The position numbers were made by a program, and so were the translations under genes. The notes under the pieces are model-generated. The model saw only the letters and a list, made by a program, of their open reading frames with translations, did no database searches and was not told the origin of the DNA. From Nocardia flavorosea (GTDB lineage: Bacteria; Actinomycetota; Actinomycetes; Mycobacteriales; Mycobacteriaceae): a stretch of DNA of 64,000 nt. This document shows, piece after piece, positions 61,253 through 64,000 of the stretch (the first letter of the stretch is position 1; each line of letters begins with the position of its first letter). The stretch lies in contig NZ_JADLQL010000006.1 of assembly GCF_015477805.1 (NCBI RefSeq), forward strand, positions 310,001-374,000. Direction: 5' to 3'.

Positions 61253-61708
61253 ATGGGGAACCCCGAACAGGAGTTGTTCAGCGCTGCCGCCATCACCTCG
61301 TTCCGGCTCAACGGCCAGTTTCTGGCCATTGCCGAGGAACTGGCCGCACCCGCCGGTATCACCGCGGCCTGGTGGCAGGTGCTGGGCGCGGCGCTGCGTG
61401 AACCACTCCCCGTCGCCGGTATCGCCCGCATCATGGGCGTGACCCGGCAGAGCGTACAGCGGATCGCGGATCTGCTCGTGGCCCGCGGCCTCGCCGAATA
61501 CCGGCCCAATCCTGCCCACCGGCGCGCGAAACTGGTCGCCGTCACCGCAGCCGGACAGGCGGCCGTGCAGCGGATCGGCCCGCGGCACGCCGAATTCGCC
61601 GCCCGGCTCGCAGAGCAGGTGGGTCAGGACCGGCTGACCGAGATCGTGCGGGCACTGGCCGACCTCTCGGCCGCTGTCGACCTGCTCGATATCGACAGTG
61701 AGACCTGA
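61253..61708 (+). CDS. MarR family transcriptional regulator
   Basis: A 151-residue winged-helix regulator. It has LPVAGIARIMGVTRQSVQRIADLL as the recognition helix region and PNPAHRRAKLVAVTAAG as the wing. It lies 12 bp after the DJ-1 gene and probably represses both through the GACAGCA repeats. A strong stem-loop follows. Confidence 0.9.
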   Translation: MGNPEQELFSAAAITSFRLNGQFLAIAEELAAPAGITAAWWQVLGAALREPLPVAGIARIMGVTRQSVQRIADLLVARGLAEYRPNPAHRRAKLVAVTAAGQAAVQRIGPRHAEFAARLAEQVGQDRLTEIVRALADLSAAVDLLDIDSET

Positions 61709-61715
61709 TATCGCC

Positions 61716-61750
61716 TCGGCACCGCCCGATACGCCCCGGAGCGGTGCCGA
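61716..61750. terminator. Perfect 10-bp stem-loop after MarR gene
   Basis: TCGGCACCGC, 15-nt loop, GCGGTGCCGA, seven bases past the stop and ahead of the convergent SDR gene. No T-run. Confidence 0.6.
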
Positions 61751-61862
61751 CCGGACCTGGTGATCGCTGTTTCAGGCGGTCCTCGCGACGACAGGCGAGC
61801 CGAGCCATCGATCGAGCGGTGTCAGCTGCCCGTACCCGTGCCGGGATGCGGGCGGGCCCAGG

Positions 61863-62618
61863 TCAGATACCGGCGATCCGGCGCACGATCGGCAGCGGCA
61901 GCACTTTCATGGCGTAACCGAACGGGACCCACGGCCAGGCGGGCGTGTATGCCTTGAACCGGCGCTTCTCGATGGCCGAAACCATGGACCGCACCCCGGT
62001 CGGGGTATCGACCAGGAATTTGGGTGGATGGGCGGCCTTCTCGTTCATCTCCGAAGCGATATAGCCCGGGAACACGATGGAGACGTCCACACCCGGAACG
62101 CCTTCGGCGGCAATCCCTTCGGCCATGGCGGCCACACCGGCCTTGCTGGCCGCGTAACTGGTCATCGTCTTGGGCATCCCCCGCAGCGCCGAAATCGAGG
62201 AGATCACCACGAGATGCCCGCCGCCCTGCGCCCGGAAAATCTTCATGGCGGCTTCCATCTGCGCCATGGCGCCGAGGAAATTGGTGATCGCGGTCTGCCG
62301 GTTCGGCCGGTCACCGCCCTTACCGAAGGGCACGCCCTTTCCGAGTCCGGCGTTGACGATCACCCGGTCCAGACGGCCGAATCCGGCGGCGAACTCGTCG
62401 AACACCCGGGGCACCGCATCGAAATCGGTGACATCGAGGGCTGCCGTACGCACCCGTACCGCCGGATACGCACCGATGATCTCGGCGGCGAGGCCGTCGA
62501 GTCGTTCGGTCCGGCGGGCGCACAGGGCCAGGTCGTAGCCGAGGGCCGCGAACTGGCGCGCCATCTCGGCACCCAGACCCGAACTGGCGCCGGTGATGAG
62601 AATCGAACCTGTAGCCAC
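61863..62618 (-). CDS. Short-chain dehydrogenase/reductase
   Basis: A 251-residue SDR with LITGASSGLGAEMAR (residues 7-21), VNAGLGKG, catalytic Ser in VISSISAL and YAASKAG. The C-terminus AYTPAWPWVPFGYAMKVLP is hydrophobic, as in membrane-associated lipid or polyprenol-type SDRs. The start is GTG 62618 with AGGAG upstream; the frame to 62738 is not supported. Substrate unknown. Confidence 0.88.
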   Translation of the reverse strand: MATGSILITGASSGLGAEMARQFAALGYDLALCARRTERLDGLAAEIIGAYPAVRVRTAALDVTDFDAVPRVFDEFAAGFGRLDRVIVNAGLGKGVPFGKGGDRPNRQTAITNFLGAMAQMEAAMKIFRAQGGGHLVVISSISALRGMPKTMTSYAASKAGVAAMAEGIAAEGVPGVDVSIVFPGYIASEMNEKAAHPPKFLVDTPTGVRSMVSAIEKRRFKAYTPAWPWVPFGYAMKVLPLPIVRRIAGI

Positions 62619-63189
62619 GGTGGTGCATCTCCTGGAGTCGGCCGTACCGGTTACGGCGCGGCAGTGGACGGCAGGTTCCGAGCGTAGTGCGCGCAGACCG
62701 TCCGGCCCCCCGAATCCGTACAGGGTCGGCGCGGGCACCGGAAGACGTCACGCCCGGCGACCGCAGAGCGGCAGTTGCCGATCCGCCGGGGCCGTGCGCT
62801 ACACCAGCAGGCCGAGGGCCGCGACGACGCCGCGATCACGGCGACCTTCACCGAGACTCGAGTCGATATCCGGTCAGGGGAACCAGAAGACGCGGTTACC
62901 TCCGCAATCACCGCCCCTCCCGACACCGCGAAAATCGACCCGCCGCAGACCGGCTCGTTCATCATCGGTTTCCGCGGCGTCTTCGCCGGGCCGGCCTGGC
63001 GGTTCGGCGACGCCGACGCTGTCGGCGCGCCGGCTGTGCCGACCGTGCGGTGCGGCCGGCCCGGCCGGGAACCGGTCGCCATCTCGGCCCCGCACTGATT
63101 GCGGGCCACCGATGACGCGGCATCACCGATCAATTCGCACCGGCCGTACCGTCCACAGTTGTGTCCGATCGATCTCCCGAAGGATTGCG
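62619..63189. other. Divergent non-coding stretch
   Basis: About 570 bp between divergent SDR and hydrolase genes. Several short frames exist on both strands, but none has a ribosome site, a recognisable motif or protein-like composition. No clear operator was found. Confidence 0.5.
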
Positions 63190-64000
63190 ATGACCGATAT
63201 CGAAACCCGTACGCTCGCCGCTTCCGGCGCCGACCTCACCTACGATATCCACGGCGACCTGCACCGGCATGAATCGATTCCGCTCCTGATGGTCGGTTCC
63301 CCGATGGAAGCAACCGGGTTCGGCACCCTGGCGCAGTATTTCACCGACCGGCCCGTGGTGACCTACGATCCGCGCGGTATCGCCCGCAGTACCCGCAACG
63401 ACGGGACCACATCGGGCACCCCCGAGGAACATGCGGACGATATTCACCGCATCATCGAAGCACTGGCCACCGGACCGGTGGATATCTTCGCCAGCAGCGG
63501 CGGCGCGGTCAACGCTCTCGCGCTGGTGGCCCGGCACGGTGAACTGGTGCGCACCCTGGTCGCCCACGAGCCGCCGACCGCGCAGTTCCTGCCCGACCGC
63601 GACCGGGTACTCGCCGTGTCCACCGATATCACCGCCACATACCAGGAAGCCGGGCTCGGCCCTGCCATGGCGAAATTCATCACCCTGATATCGCACCGGG
63701 GTGAGCTCACCGCCGAGTACACCGATCGCCCCGCCCCGGACCCGGCCCAGTTCGGTCTCCCCGCAACCGACGACGGTTCCCGTGACGATCCCATGGTCGG
63801 CCCGCATCTGCTCTCCTGCTGCGGTTACGAATACGACCTCGCGGCGCTCGCCGCCTCGCCCACCCGGATAGTGCTCGGTACCGGCCGCGCGTCGGCCGGG
63901 GAGTTGTGTGCTCGCGCCGCTATCGCCCTCGCTGCTGCCCTGGACAGCGAGGCCGTTGCCTTCCCGGGTGGGCACGCGGGTTTCCTGGGCGGCGAATTCG
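63190..64000 (+). CDS. Alpha/beta hydrolase, 3' end beyond the window
   Basis: The first 270 residues of an alpha/beta hydrolase. The oxyanion turn is LLMVGSPMEATGF, then VVTYDPRGIARSTRND, with nucleophile Ser in FASSGGAVNALAL. TRIVLGTGRASAG probably carries the acid region, and GGHAGFLGG near the edge supplies the His. AAGGATTGCG precedes ATG 63190. Nothing upstream ties it to a neighbour. Confidence 0.88.
   Translation, partial: MTDIETRTLAASGADLTYDIHGDLHRHESIPLLMVGSPMEATGFGTLAQYFTDRPVVTYDPRGIARSTRNDGTTSGTPEEHADDIHRIIEALATGPVDIFASSGGAVNALALVARHGELVRTLVAHEPPTAQFLPDRDRVLAVSTDITATYQEAGLGPAMAKFITLISHRGELTAEYTDRPAPDPAQFGLPATDDGSRDDPMVGPHLLSCCGYEYDLAALAASPTRIVLGTGRASAGELCARAAIALAAALDSEAVAFPGGHAGFLGGEF

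Noticed and set aside
62651..63133. Short frames on both strands between the last SDR and hydrolase
   Set aside because: None has a ribosome site or protein-like composition; both strands are equally open because of high GC.
1..64000. Search for tRNA, rRNA, CRISPR arrays, insertion sequences and phage genes
   Set aside because: No repeat-spacer pattern, transposase, integrase or RNA gene was recognised by reading; a dedicated scan could still find a missed tRNA.

Overview
The window looks like the chromosome of a mycolic-acid actinomycete, most likely Nocardia or a close relative. The evidence is very high G+C, frequent GTG starts, an eight-gene yrbE/mce operon with Mce-associated membrane proteins, F420/deazaflavin-type enzymes, a mycofactocin-type SDR, three cytochromes P450 and many TetR regulators. 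No rRNA, tRNA, CRISPR array, insertion sequence or phage gene was recognised. Almost everything is catabolic, regulatory or lipid-import machinery.

Layout. (1) <1-4730, minus strand: methyltransferase, split B12-dependent acyl-CoA mutase, F420-type LLM oxidoreductase, two tandem 23-codon mini-genes and a family III CoA-transferase, divergent from a TetR gene (4815-5399). (2) 5486-23245, minus strand: about 17.7 kb of 16 same-direction genes. They include an acyl-CoA ligase, two KstD-like FAD dehydrogenases, an MhpC/MhpA/MhpB-like ring-hydroxylation and meta-cleavage set, an LLM monooxygenase with a flavin reductase, SDRs, a cyclase, a second hydrolase, a ferredoxin and two P450s. (3) 23740-30151, plus strand, divergent from block 2: mycofactocin-type SDR, P450, two ACMSD-like amidohydrolases, a Rieske protein and a hydrolase. 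(4) 30169-33963: a stand-alone NuoF-like flavoprotein with a ferredoxin, TetR/deazaflavin reductase, small proteins. (5) 33933-39759: Mce-associated proteins, a second acyl-CoA ligase, TetR and a divergent acyl-CoA dehydrogenase. (6) 39663-41773: small membrane ORFs, a DUF5919-like regulator and an inositol-monophosphatase-like gene. (7) 41787-50756, minus strand: yrbEA-yrbEB-mceABCDEF. (8) 51514-52622: TetR and its partner. (9) 53058-60509, plus strand: amidohydrolase, two M24 proteins, an enoyl-CoA hydratase-like protein and a double-length CoA-transferase. (10) 60605-64000: DJ-1/MarR pair, SDR and an incomplete hydrolase.

A palindrome of the form GAGAAT-N3-ATTCTC occurs, perfectly or nearly so, ahead of blocks 2/3, inside block 2, ahead of the acyl-CoA dehydrogenase/TetR pair and ahead of block 9. 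Weaker or rearranged versions lie ahead of the second ligase, the mce operon and the mutase. This suggests one regulon joining import (Mce), CoA activation, oxidation (P450, KstD-like, ACAD) and ring cleavage (Mhp-like) of an unidentified hydrophobic, probably aromatic or polycyclic substrate. The substrate and the regulon are inference; the sites and genes are visible in the sequence.
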